A DNA stretch of 64,000 nucleotides from Pyrococcus sp. NA2 (GTDB lineage Archaea; Methanobacteriota_B; Thermococci; Thermococcales; Thermococcaceae). The translations under genes were made by a program, and so were the position numbers. A model generated the notes under the pieces. The model saw only the letters and a list, made by a program, of their open reading frames with translations. It had not been told where the DNA came from and did not search any database. Below are positions 53,765-62,445 of this stretch, in pieces; the stretch's first letter is position 1; the number at the start of each line of letters is the position of its first letter. The DNA lies in contig NC_015474.1 in assembly GCF_000211475.1 (NCBI RefSeq), positions 1,240,001 to 1,304,000 of the forward strand. The letters are read 5' to 3'.

Positions 53765-55000
53765 TCAAAGCTCGTAGAATCCAAGATCCCTAAATATTCT
53801 GTTGATCTTATTTGAGTTCTTCTTACGTAACTTACTCGATCTTGGGTCTATTGAGTCAAAGATTTCATCAATCTTACTCTCACTCATCCTCTCTTCCTCG
53901 GGTAATATCAGGGAGGAGGAGGTCTGAAGAGCATTAACATCTGTGCCGCCCAAGATTTGTGGGCTCTTAACTCCGGTCATGATGACCATGGCTCTTACAG
54001 TTTTGCCCATGTCCTCCTCTATCATTGCACCCCACTTGATCTCGCTCTTCTCTCCTAGTCTTTCATAGACTATCTCCATGGCTTTTGTCATCTCTTCCAG
54101 ACTAACGTCTGGACCTACTGTAAAGTGCACGAGTGCCTTGTCTCCAGAACCAAACTCTATATCCAGCATTTTGTTATTGAGGGCTTCCATTACGGCGTCA
54201 ACTGCTCTATTGTTTGAATCGCTCTCTCCAATTCCAATTAATGCTGGCCCTCCTCCTTTCATGACACTATAAATGTCAGCGTAATCTATGTTCACCATTG
54301 AGGGGAGCTTTATCGTCTCGACTATGCCCTTTACCATTCTCGCGATTATCTCATCAGCAAAACGGAATGCTACCTTTATTGGCAACTTGGGAACGAGTTC
54401 AATTAACTTGTCATTTTGAATAATTATCACGGTGTCCGAGTACTCCAGGAGCATTTCAATACCTGCTCTCGCCTTTTCAATTCTAACTTTACCTTCCATT
54501 TTGAAGGGAAATGTTACAACACTGATGACTAGTGGTTCTTGTGTGAGCCCATCATTTCTGGCGGTTTCCTTTATTATCCTTGCTATTACTGGAGTTGCTC
54601 CAGTTCCAGTTCCGTTTCCCATTCCTGCCGTCAGGAACACTAGATCATATCCCCTAACAATTTCGGCAATTTCGCTTGCACTCGCTTCAGCTGCTCTATA
54701 TCCAATTCTTGGATCTCCTCCAGATCCCTTTCCATGTGTTATTGATTTACCTAAGAGTAATTTTTTGTGAGCTTTTACCTGATATAGGTGCTGGGCATCT
54801 GTATTCATAGCTATTAAGTCGGCTCCTTGAACTCCAAGGTCATATAGCCTTGTTATGGTATTATTCCCAGAGCCTCCAACCCCAATAACCGCTATTTTTA
54901 TCAGGTTCGAAATGTCACCTAGATATTCAGAATCTTGCTCCCTTCTTTCGTCAAAATCTAGGTTTATGCCCGCTTGTTCCAACAATTTGTCAAATACCAT
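53765..55000 (-). CDS. ftsZ: FtsZ-family tubulin-like GTPase
   Basis: A 411-residue cell-division GTPase. The GTP-binding G-box is [12 protein letters not shown] (residues 126-137), NTDAQHL near 66 and the T7-type loop [11 protein letters not shown]. It has a C-terminal extension of about 60 residues ending [11 protein letters not shown], longer than FtsZ1. Archaea often carry FtsZ1 and FtsZ2 and CetZ; this is a true FtsZ, not CetZ, but I do not assign the number. A short RHH gene lies 21 bp upstream and parA lies downstream on the same strand. Confidence 0.9.
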   Translation of the reverse strand: MVFDKLLEQAGINLDFDERREQDSEYLGDISNLIKIAVIGVGGSGNNTITRLYDLGVQGADLIAMNTDAQHLYQVKAHKKLLLGKSITHGKGSGGDPRIGYRAAEASASEIAEIVRGYDLVFLTAGMGNGTGTGATPVIARIIKETARNDGLTQEPLVISVVTFPFKMEGKVRIEKARAGIEMLLEYSDTVIIIQNDKLIELVPKLPIKVAFRFADEIIARMVKGIVETIKLPSMVNIDYADIYSVMKGGGPALIGIGESDSNNRAVDAVMEALNNKMLDIEFGSGDKALVHFTVGPDVSLEEMTKAMEIVYERLGEKSEIKWGAMIEEDMGKTVRAMVIMTGVKSPQILGGTDVNALQTSSSLILPEEERMSESKIDEIFDSIDPRSSKLRKKNSNKINRIFRDLGFYEL

Positions 55001-55020
55001 CTCCTTCTCCTCCTACTAAA

Positions 55021-55209
55021 TTATCTTATAACATACTCAGGAACTTCCTCTTGAATTTCCTCTTTGTATAACTCTTTTTTGAGAAGCTCTCTGATGGCTG
55101 CCCTTATGGCTTCGCTTCTATTTTGGTATATTCCCCTCTTAACGAGAGAATCTAGACCATGTATTAAGTTTTGAGGGAGTTGGACACTGATTATTTTCAT
55201 CTTGGCCAT
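55021..55209 (-). CDS. Ribbon-helix-helix (CopG-like) regulator
   Basis: A 62-residue DNA-binding protein: MKIISVQLPQNLIHGLDSL then RGIYQNRSEAIRAAIRELL, the classic RHH beta strand and two helices, with an acidic tail. It lies first in a run with ftsZ, parA and the ParA partner, so it may regulate the division cluster. A promoter box, ATATTTAAC on the minus strand, is at 55262-55270. The start has a weak ribosome site. In bacteria a similar RHH-ParA linkage controls plasmid-like partition; here that is inference. Confidence 0.75.
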   Translation of the reverse strand: MAKMKIISVQLPQNLIHGLDSLVKRGIYQNRSEAIRAAIRELLKKELYKEEIQEEVPEYVIR

Positions 55210-55261
55210 CCTTACAACACCCTTGGGCGAAATTCCCTATTCTAAGCCTACCCTTTAATTA

Positions 55262-55270
55262 GTTAAATAT
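55262..55270 (-). promoter_or_regulatory. TATA box of the RHH-ftsZ-parA cluster
   Basis: GTTAAATAT on the plus strand (ATATTTAAC on the minus strand) lies about 55 bp upstream of the RHH start and is the first good TATA box for the cluster. Confidence 0.4.
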
Positions 55271-55409
55271 TTTTTGGCCTATTTTATTTTCGTGATATTA
55301 TAAATTGCAAAAAATTTTAAATTTTTTAGGCATCTAATTTAAAAATTTTGACCAAAACAATTCAGGACTAGTAGAAACGTATTTATTGTTAAGTATTCTC
55401 AAATATACC

Positions 55410-55841
55410 ATGCTCAAAATAAACACCAAAGTTGGTCCAATATGTATTGCAAAAGTAAATATCAATGAAACTCTTGTAGATAAATTGCTCAATATTTGTG
55501 ATGAAAATTGCCAAATTATTAGAGCAGAGTGTTACGAAGAGGTTGTATTCGCAACTATCTTGGCCATTAAGGCTGTGAAAGAGGGAAGGAACATTGCAAA
55601 GACGATTAAGGGAGAAATCCTCGTTAGACTGGCTGGAGTTAAACAAATTAAAGATGCATTAAAAATAGTTGGGGCATCTGGGGGCGAAAACTTTGTTGTA
55701 GTGTTCGGTGTTGATGATCCCTGTGAGAAGTTAAGGCAAATTCTGTCAATTCCTGGCGTTACCGAGCTGGAACTTACAAAATGTCCTGAGGGGAAAATAA
55801 AGAAGGCCTTTGAAAGGATAGCAATGGTTGAAGCACTTTAG
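55410..55841 (+). CDS. cgi121: KEOPS complex subunit Cgi121
   Basis: A small 143-residue protein of the KEOPS/EKC complex that makes t6A37 in tRNA; Cgi121 helps the kinase Bud32 and binds the tRNA 3' end. It has the family layout: ECYEEVVFATILAIKAVKEGRN, then EILVRLAGVKQIKDALKIVGASGGENFVVVF and CPEGKIKKAFERIAMVEAL. ATG 55410 is chosen over the frame start at 55386 because a TATA-like TTTATTG lies about 25 bp earlier, predicting a leaderless mRNA. Its partners are elsewhere. Confidence 0.8.
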   Translation: MLKINTKVGPICIAKVNINETLVDKLLNICDENCQIIRAECYEEVVFATILAIKAVKEGRNIAKTIKGEILVRLAGVKQIKDALKIVGASGGENFVVVFGVDDPCEKLRQILSIPGVTELELTKCPEGKIKKAFERIAMVEAL

Positions 55842-55889
55842 CTTAAATTTTATAAAATTTTCAACTTACAAACTCCCGAGGTGCCGTAG

Positions 55890-57059
55890 ATGAGGCAGAA
55901 GAAACACTTCATTGCCGAGAGAGCTCTTCTCATCAGAAGGTCTAAAATAAGGGAATTGTTTGAAAGAGCCTCAAAAATTGAAGGGGTAATCTCCCTTGGC
56001 ATCGGTGAACCAGACTTTGATACGCCGAGGAATATAAAAGAGGCTGCAAAGAGAGCCCTTGATGAGGGATGGACCCACTACACTCCAAACGCTGGAATCC
56101 AGGAGCTTAGGGAGGCAATAGTTGAATATTATTCCAACTTTTACAATGTTGACATAGAAGTTGACAACGTCATAATAACGGCTGGAGCATACGAGGGAAC
56201 TTATCTAGCATTTGAGACGTTACTAGAAAGAGGAGATGAAGTGATAATTCCAGATCCGGCTTTCGTCTCCTATGCGGAGGATGCAAAACTGGCAGAGGCC
56301 AACATCGTCAGATTACCCCTAAGGGAAGAAAACGAATTCATGCCCGATCCAGATGAAATAGTTGAGCTCATTACAAAAAGGACAAGGATGATAGTGATAA
56401 ACTATCCAAACAACCCAACTGGAGCAGTTCTTGAAAAGGACGTTGCAAAGGCTATAGCTGATATAGCTAAGGATTATAACATCTACATATTAAGTGATGA
56501 GCCCTATGAACATTTCCTATATGACGATGCAAAACATTATCCAATGATAAAATTTGCTCCTGAGAACACGATACTTGCGAATTCATTCTCAAAGACGTTT
56601 GCAATGACTGGCTGGAGGCTCGGCTTTGTCGTTGCACCCTCCGAGATCATAAAGGCGATGATAAAACTACATGCCTATGTGATAGGTAATGTCGCCTCCT
56701 TCGTTCAGGTCGCTGGAGTCGAGGCCCTCAGGAGCCAGGAAAGTTGGAAAGCTGTCGAGAACATGAGAAAAGAGTACAACGAAAGGAGGAAAATAGTAGT
56801 AAAGAGACTCCAGAAGATGCCAGGAATAAGCGTTAGAGAACCAAAGGGAGCTTTCTATGTGTTTCCGAATATAAAAGAAATTGGAATGTCCAGTGAAAGG
56901 TTTAGCGAATGGTTGCTTGAAAACGCAAGAGTGGTTGTAATTCCTGGAACGGCCTTTGGGGAAAGAGGAGAAGGATACGTAAGGATAAGCTATGCAACGA
57001 GCAAAGAAAAGCTAGTTGAGGCTATGGACAGGATTGAAGAGGCACTGAACAAACTTTAA
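55890..57059 (+). CDS. Class I/II aminotransferase (aspartate/aromatic type)
   Basis: A 389-residue PLP-dependent enzyme. It has the substrate region GEPDFDTP, NYPNNPTGAVL, and the PLP lysine in NSFSKTFAMTGWRLGFVV, plus EGYVRISYAT near the end. Relatives in Pyrococcus include the known aromatic aminotransferase; sequence identity suggests a paralogue acting on aspartate, aromatic or branched substrates. It would feed the iorAB pathway if aromatic, but that is context inference. The ATG has GAGGTG upstream. Confidence 0.85.
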   Translation: MRQKKHFIAERALLIRRSKIRELFERASKIEGVISLGIGEPDFDTPRNIKEAAKRALDEGWTHYTPNAGIQELREAIVEYYSNFYNVDIEVDNVIITAGAYEGTYLAFETLLERGDEVIIPDPAFVSYAEDAKLAEANIVRLPLREENEFMPDPDEIVELITKRTRMIVINYPNNPTGAVLEKDVAKAIADIAKDYNIYILSDEPYEHFLYDDAKHYPMIKFAPENTILANSFSKTFAMTGWRLGFVVAPSEIIKAMIKLHAYVIGNVASFVQVAGVEALRSQESWKAVENMRKEYNERRKIVVKRLQKMPGISVREPKGAFYVFPNIKEIGMSSERFSEWLLENARVVVIPGTAFGERGEGYVRISYATSKEKLVEAMDRIEEALNKL

Positions 57060-57071
57060 GAGGTGGCAAGT

Positions 57072-57335
57072 TTGAAGGAAATTCTCCAAATATTCTTAAT
57101 GATATTCCTGGCTGAGCTTGGTGATAAAACTCAACTAGCAACGATGACATTTGCGGCAAGGTATGGATGGGTAAGGGCCTTCATAGGGGCAATATCTGCT
57201 TTGGCCCTGGTTAATCTAATTGGAGCATTAATTGGAGATAGAATAGGTGAATACATCCCACTCAACATTGTTCAGAAAGCTGCAGGTATAATATTCATAG
57301 TTTTCGGTGTCCTGATATTCCTGGGTAAAATTTAG
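57072..57335 (+). CDS. UPF0016/Gdt1-family single-domain membrane protein
   Basis: A membrane protein of about 88 residues with three hydrophobic segments and the Gdt1/TMEM165 signature AELGDKTQLATM near residue 15. Prokaryotic members often have one E-x-G-D-K-T copy and may dimerise to transport Mn2+ or Ca2+. TTG 57072 is chosen because GAGGTGG lies about 5 bases upstream; the frame's GTG at 57063 sits inside that ribosome site. It follows the aminotransferase by 12 bp. Confidence 0.75.
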   Translation: MKEILQIFLMIFLAELGDKTQLATMTFAARYGWVRAFIGAISALALVNLIGALIGDRIGEYIPLNIVQKAAGIIFIVFGVLIFLGKI

Positions 57336-57347
57336 GAGGTGATATAA

Positions 57348-58541
57348 ATGGGGAGATGGAGGATAGTGGTTCTTGACACCCTCTTAATGGCGGCAGGTTT
57401 CGGAACATTAACATTCATGGGAATAGCCAAGCCAGATGTAATAAGGCATTTTGGAATTTCTGGGGATGAGTTTGAATTACAGCACATAGCCTATGTGTTT
57501 GGTCTGTTTGTGGCCTTCCTCCTAGGACACACTAAAATTTATGAGGGTTCATTTAAGAGAAGCGTTGGAATAGCGATCTCTTGGGCGGCAATTCCACAAA
57601 TTATTATTCCATTCATTTCGAATTGGAATATAGTTGTCTTCCTCAGGTTCATCCAGGGATTCGTGGTTGGTCTAGTACCATTGTTTAGCACTCAGATAGC
57701 TAGGTATTTCGTCTCTGAAAGACCATTTGCAAAGGGCATAATACTCTCTGGAATCTTCTGGGGCGGAGTGTTTGGGAGCATGAGTGCCAACTACATGTTG
57801 AGTAGGTTAACTTGGATTGAGAGCTTTGTGATAACTGGTCTTGTCATGTATCTCGTTTATGTGATTTGGTATCTCCTAACTGAAGACTTCGAGATTAGAC
57901 ACCAAAGGGGGGAAGAGAGTGGAATAAGCATATGGAAACTTCCCTTCACATGGATATTAGGGTTTACATTTTTCCCAGCTCTGTGGGTCATATTCACAAT
58001 AATCGGCTTCTCGGCTAGAATAGGTTATGACCTTGGATGGAGCAGAGACCAAGTTGCAACGCTATCGACCTCCCTCAACATCTCAAAAGCCCTTTGGAGC
58101 ATAGGATTTGGATACCTAGGATACTTGTTATCAAGGAAGAACACGACTCCTAGAGGGCTCTTCAACGCGATAGTGAAGGTAATGATATTAGCTTACTTCA
58201 TAGCTTTCGTAGGATTAGTTGTATATTCCAAGGGTGTATTAGCAGGAAATTATTCAATAGTGCTTGCAAGCGTCATCTTGGTTGGAGCTCTCCAGGGTAC
58301 TGGGCCGGCGTTCTGGACTAGTGCCCCTGCAACTTATCCAGAGAATTTAGTTGCTAGGGCAAACTTTGCCCTGGGCTTAATATCCAATTCAGCCAATGCA
58401 ATAGCTCCAAGCGTTACGGATGTTCTCGCAAGACATTCGGTTGGACTAGCCTTGGCGGAACTTTCGCTAATGCCCCTCCTAGGAATTTTGGCATTGGTCA
58501 TTGTCAGTAGAATGAGGCTTCCCATTGAAGTTAAGGATTAA
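57348..58541 (+). CDS. Major facilitator superfamily transporter
   Basis: A 397-residue permease with about 12 hydrophobic helices. Between helix pairs it has short loops and a long middle loop (EDFEIRHQRGEES) typical of MFS proteins. Substrate unknown. The ATG follows AGGAGGTGATATAA. It lies in an operon-like run after the aminotransferase and Gdt1-like genes. Its 3' end overlaps the convergent small membrane gene by 11 bp. Confidence 0.8.
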   Translation: MGRWRIVVLDTLLMAAGFGTLTFMGIAKPDVIRHFGISGDEFELQHIAYVFGLFVAFLLGHTKIYEGSFKRSVGIAISWAAIPQIIIPFISNWNIVVFLRFIQGFVVGLVPLFSTQIARYFVSERPFAKGIILSGIFWGGVFGSMSANYMLSRLTWIESFVITGLVMYLVYVIWYLLTEDFEIRHQRGEESGISIWKLPFTWILGFTFFPALWVIFTIIGFSARIGYDLGWSRDQVATLSTSLNISKALWSIGFGYLGYLLSRKNTTPRGLFNAIVKVMILAYFIAFVGLVVYSKGVLAGNYSIVLASVILVGALQGTGPAFWTSAPATYPENLVARANFALGLISNSANAIAPSVTDVLARHSVGLALAELSLMPLLGILALVIVSRMRLPIEVKD

Positions 58542-58953
58542 ACACAGAGACTCTAAGGAAGAGGTACAGTAAGAGGGAGAATATTGCAGCAAGCCAAGTG
58601 GCATCTAAAGGAACTCCAACAAGGGATAAGGAACACGCCACTCCATAGGCCCCAATTCCCAAAGTAATTGAAACTAGAAGGAATATGTAGTGATCCAAGG
58701 GTGCTTTATTTCTTTCCATTTCCCTCCATTCTATTAAAAGTAGCCCCAGAGAGATTATGAGAATGCCCAGGATGTTTGTAATTCTAAATAAAATTAGGTA
58801 TATGGCCAGAATTCCTAGTCCGATTATACCCAGGAAATACGATGCCAATGAGAGGCTCATCAATATTATTAATATTACCCCATATGGAAGTGGGTACAGG
58901 AGAAGTGCCAGTAAAAACAAGATCAAAATTGAGAGCCTTGGCTTTTCCATCAT
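58531..58953 (-). CDS. Small multi-span membrane protein
   Basis: An unrecognised 140-residue protein with five or more hydrophobic segments. It lies last in the MoxR-DUF58 operon; its start overlaps the DUF58 gene end (ATGATG). By place it probably supports the membrane-protein/transglutaminase-like system of that operon. It is not similar to a family that I can name. Confidence 0.6.
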   Translation of the reverse strand: MMEKPRLSILILFLLALLLYPLPYGVILIILMSLSLASYFLGIIGLGILAIYLILFRITNILGILIISLGLLLIEWREMERNKAPLDHYIFLLVSITLGIGAYGVACSLSLVGVPLDATWLAAIFSLLLYLFLRVSVFNP

Positions 58954-60182
58954 GACCTTCCCCCTTTAAGGAAGCTCAAGATAGTTCCTTTAAGCGAGTT
59001 TTTAACATTCCAATCTATCACGATGCCCCAATTGCTAACCTTCCTTATTCTTGCCCTTCTCTTCAGTTTAAGTATCCTCAATGCTATCTCTTCCTCTTTC
59101 GTTCTTGGAGTTCTTAGAGAGTATGGATCTGGACTTATGATTATTATTTTGTACCCAAGCTTGTAAAGTTCAAATATTGCCTCTTCACTTTCCTGGGTTA
59201 GCAAGGGAGAGATGAAAATTATTTGGGCCTTTGGCGGTAACCTTGTTTTTGCAAGATGCTCAATCTGATAAGCTATCATGTTGTTTTTATCTGGCTTACT
59301 GACGCTAAGCACGTCTATACACCTGAAAAAGTGTCTCTTTCCATAGTCAACTCTTACCCATACTGGCACGGATTCTGAAATTAATAATCCGAAGCTTGTT
59401 CCGTTTCCGAGGGCATCAAGAAGCAGAGATGCTGCAGCTCTTATCAGATAATCAAATACTTCTTCTCCCCTATAAGTTGCATCAACAACTAAAACGACAT
59501 CGACTTTTCTCTCACTTTCAAATTCATTTGCCATGAGTTCTCCAACTTTTGCAGTTGCCTTCCAGTTAATGATCTTTATTGGATCTCCAGGCCTGTATTC
59601 TCTGATGGCATGAAATTCAAGCCCTTCTCCAAGCCTTGGTGATGGTAATGGGCCGGTTGTTATTTTCGTTCCTTTTGTTGAATATGGAGTAACTATATCC
59701 TCAACCATAGGTACGCCTATGATTTCATCATATGCTTCAATTATTCTATCCTCTTCGAACAGGTCAAAGGGATCCCTGTAAGAAACCTTAATTCCCAGGA
59801 ATTCATGTCTTCCCCTCTTAACTCTAACTTTGTAAGATAATGTCCTCTCTTCTCCATCCTTCAAGGAGATTACCCAATAATTTCTTCCGAGGATTTCAAG
59901 AGAATCAGGGGTTAAATCCTCTACGTAGAGTGCCCTTATATTACTCTTTGACTTTATCTTTATTGTTATCTCAACTTCCTCTCCTTCGATTGCTCTTTTT
60001 CTCTTGATGTCTCTAGTAATCTCAACTTTAATTTCAGGCTTAAAGAACGTTGCTGCAAATGAGAACATTACTATGATTGGTAATGCTAAAACGATCCCCT
60101 CCCACCTAACCAAGAGGTAGGATGAGACTATTATTATCCACATTATCGTCAAAAGTGAATAAGCCTTTCCAGTGACCTTCAT
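58950..60182 (-). CDS. DUF58 protein
   Basis: A 410-residue protein with two membrane segments near the N-terminus, a beta-rich region (about 50-190) and the DUF58 core EGLEFHAIREYRPGDPIKIINWKATAKVGELMANEF (near 193-228), followed by a VWA-like fold with VDVVLVVDATYRG. DUF58 proteins occur with MoxR ATPases and are thought to need their chaperone action. ATG 60182 is preferred with GAGTGAT before it; GTG 60191 overlaps the moxR stop. Confidence 0.8.
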   Translation of the reverse strand: MKVTGKAYSLLTIMWIIIVSSYLLVRWEGIVLALPIIVMFSFAATFFKPEIKVEITRDIKRKRAIEGEEVEITIKIKSKSNIRALYVEDLTPDSLEILGRNYWVISLKDGEERTLSYKVRVKRGRHEFLGIKVSYRDPFDLFEEDRIIEAYDEIIGVPMVEDIVTPYSTKGTKITTGPLPSPRLGEGLEFHAIREYRPGDPIKIINWKATAKVGELMANEFESERKVDVVLVVDATYRGEEVFDYLIRAAASLLLDALGNGTSFGLLISESVPVWVRVDYGKRHFFRCIDVLSVSKPDKNNMIAYQIEHLAKTRLPPKAQIIFISPLLTQESEEAIFELYKLGYKIIIISPDPYSLRTPRTKEEEIALRILKLKRRARIRKVSNWGIVIDWNVKNSLKGTILSFLKGGRS

Positions 60183-60187
60183 CTTAA

Positions 60188-61132
60188 TCACTCAAATTTC
60201 GGGACTGGAACTTTTTCAAGTATCTTTTCTATAACACTTTCCTGACTCACCCTTGTGTACCATAATTCTCTCTTCAATATTATCCTATGACTGAGAGCTG
60301 GAACAGCAACTGCCTTAACATCATCTGGAATTACGTAATCTCTTCCTTCTATGGCTGCGTAGGCTCGGGACAACTTTAATAATGCTAAACTACCCCTTGG
60401 TGATACTCCTATCTCAATCTCTCTCTTATTCTCCCTGGTTGCCCATACAAGGGATGTTATGTATTCTATTATAGCATCGCTCACGTAGACTTCTTCAACC
60501 TCCTTCTGCATTTCCAGGATGTCCTTAGGGGATATCACGGTTCTTATCTCAACGTCATCCTGCTTTCTCTCAATTCTCCTCCTTAATATTTCCTTTTCTT
60601 CTTCTTTGCTTGGATAGCCAATTCTCAACCTCACTAGAAACCTATCAAGTTGAGCCTCAGGTAGAGGATACGTTCCTTCCTGCTCTATTGGGTTCTGAGT
60701 TGCAATTACTATGAATGGTCTTGGAAGTTGATAAGTTACCCCCTCTATGGTTACCTGTCTTTCCTGCATTGCCTCGAGTAAGGCTGATTGCGTCTTTGGA
60801 GGAGCCCTGTTTATTTCATCGGCAAGTAGGATGTTAGTGAAAATGGGGCCCTTCTTGAATTCAAACTCCAAGGTCTTCTGGTTGAATACGTTAACTCCTA
60901 AAATATCACTTGGTAACAGATCTGGTGTGAATTGAACCCTCCTAAACTCAAGCCCAAGAGCCTTTGCAAAGCTTTTTGCCATCAATGTTTTTGCCAATCC
61001 AGGAAGATCTTCAATCAAAATATGACCATCTGCGAGTATTGCCGTCAATATAAGTTTAAGCACATGATCCTTTCCAACTATTGCCTTTTTAACTTCCTCT
61101 ATAACCTTTTGAGCTTTCTTTTGAACGTTCAT
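60188..61132 (-). CDS. MoxR-family AAA+ ATPase
   Basis: A 314-residue AAA+ chaperone-like ATPase. Walker A is [16 protein letters not shown] (about residues 37-52), Walker [24 protein letters not shown], and [26 protein letters not shown] the sensor region. MoxR ATPases assist assembly of VWA-containing or DUF58 partners. It has GGAGGATATAA upstream of its ATG and lies between a small membrane protein and DUF58, the classic gene order. Confidence 0.92.
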   Translation of the reverse strand: MNVQKKAQKVIEEVKKAIVGKDHVLKLILTAILADGHILIEDLPGLAKTLMAKSFAKALGLEFRRVQFTPDLLPSDILGVNVFNQKTLEFEFKKGPIFTNILLADEINRAPPKTQSALLEAMQERQVTIEGVTYQLPRPFIVIATQNPIEQEGTYPLPEAQLDRFLVRLRIGYPSKEEEKEILRRRIERKQDDVEIRTVISPKDILEMQKEVEEVYVSDAIIEYITSLVWATRENKREIEIGVSPRGSLALLKLSRAYAAIEGRDYVIPDDVKAVAVPALSHRIILKRELWYTRVSQESVIEKILEKVPVPKFE

Positions 61133-61496
61133 TTATATCCTCCTCCACAAATGTGAGCACATCCTCAAGCTCTTCAAGGAATTTTTCGGAATCAATATTA
61201 ATTTTGACCCCTTTATCCTGACCCAAGATGGAGTATATCTCTCCTATATAACCTGCAATTATTTTCCTGGAAATTCTACTCCTTTCTGCCATCCTTATTA
61301 TCTTTGCAAGCCTCTCAACTTCGTCGCTTCTGCTTCTCCTAATGTTTATGGGAGGTAGTTGGGGTTCCCATCCCTCTAAAGAGTATGCAAACAATAAGAT
61401 TGTAGTTAGAAGAGCAGATATCCATCTAACCAGGTAGTTTCCGAAAATGAAAACTCCAGATGCAATTACGATTGGGATAACATACTTAATCTTCAC
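61089..61496 (-). CDS. Small membrane-anchored protein of the MoxR operon
   Basis: A 135-residue protein with two hydrophobic N-terminal segments ([17 protein letters not shown] and [13 protein letters not shown]) and a charged C-terminal half. No family is recognised. It begins with a GTG overlapping the preceding DUF4129 gene stop and its own end overlaps moxR by 44 bp. It is the second gene in the DUF4129-moxR-DUF58 operon. Confidence 0.6.
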   Translation of the reverse strand: MKIKYVIPIVIASGVFIFGNYLVRWISALLTTILLFAYSLEGWEPQLPPINIRRSRSDEVERLAKIIRMAERSRISRKIIAGYIGEIYSILGQDKGVKINIDSEKFLEELEDVLTFVEEDINERSKESSKGYRGS

Positions 61497-62283
61497 CCCT
61501 AATCACCAGGTATAGATTATAGGCCTTCTTGGCATCATCTACGGTGATTTTTTCAGGAGCGTATTTGGCCTTCTCAAAGAGCCTTGCTAATTCTACGTAT
61601 GCACTCCTTTTATGGGTTACCTTACTTGCATGTTCCCAATGTGTCCAGCTCTCCCTGTATGGAATTCCAAGTATCTCCAACCATAGCACGGCCTTCTTAT
61701 ACAGCTCTACAACAGCCTCCCTTGGATTTGAGAATAGATCTATTCCCTTTTCATCAAGTTTAGAGTCAAAAGCCTTTAGTTCCTTCTTAATTTTTCTCCT
61801 TTCTGAAATCATTACCACCCTCTTAGATGCTGAAAGGGAGAGTATCACAAGCACCATTAAAAAGAGGATTATTGGGATGTAGAGGGTGAACTCGAGCCCG
61901 GAAGTATTTCTCAAGATTCTCGGTGGGACTATTATGTAATTTCTTGGAATATTTTGTTGGGAGAGGTTTGTAATCTCATTTGCTCTTTCTAGGTGGGGAA
62001 GATTGAAAATTATCATGAAATATAAGATTAACATTATGCCTGAGATAATCAGAAAAAGTAAGTTTTTCAGTTGGCCATGCTCAGGGGGCCTTGCCAGGTA
62101 GTCCTTAGTGGAGAGGGCCAGTAGGAGGAAGATTATTGCTATGAATATGTATCCAAATATGAACATTGTTACAACTATATCGACAAACTTAACATTATTG
62201 TACCATACATTTGCTGTACTCCTAAGTATAAGCCCAAGGATCATAATCATCGCAATTAGGAGTACTATTGTCCTAACTTTCAC
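61486..62283 (-). CDS. DUF4129-type membrane protein
   Basis: A membrane protein of 265 residues with four hydrophobic segments in the first 160 and a cytosolic C-terminal domain containing SNPREAVVELYKKAVLWLEILGIPYRESWTHWEHA, the DUF4129 pattern found next to transglutaminase-like and MoxR genes. GTG 62283 is chosen because GAGGTG lies 4-5 bases upstream. It heads the operon that runs down to 58531. A role in envelope protein processing is inferred. Confidence 0.7.
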   Translation of the reverse strand: MKVRTIVLLIAMIMILGLILRSTANVWYNNVKFVDIVVTMFIFGYIFIAIIFLLLALSTKDYLARPPEHGQLKNLLFLIISGIMLILYFMIIFNLPHLERANEITNLSQQNIPRNYIIVPPRILRNTSGLEFTLYIPIILFLMVLVILSLSASKRVVMISERRKIKKELKAFDSKLDEKGIDLFSNPREAVVELYKKAVLWLEILGIPYRESWTHWEHASKVTHKRSAYVELARLFEKAKYAPEKITVDDAKKAYNLYLVIRGED

Positions 62284-62389
62284 ACTTAACACCTCTCTTG
62301 TCTATCAGACAATTATTTGAGGCAAAGAGTTAAAAGATTTTATGGTAAAAAGAAATATTTCACCAGCATCAAATTTTGGACAAGTAAGT

Positions 62390-62398
62390 CTTAAATAG
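62390..62398 (+). promoter_or_regulatory. TATA box of the AGCS symporter gene
   Basis: CTTAAATAG lies 48-56 bp before ATG 62446, predicting a leader of about 25 nt with AGGAGG. Confidence 0.5.
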
Positions 62399-62445
62399 TA
62401 CATCGAGTTATATTAAGGTTGAGTGTACCTCAGGAGGGAACATCG

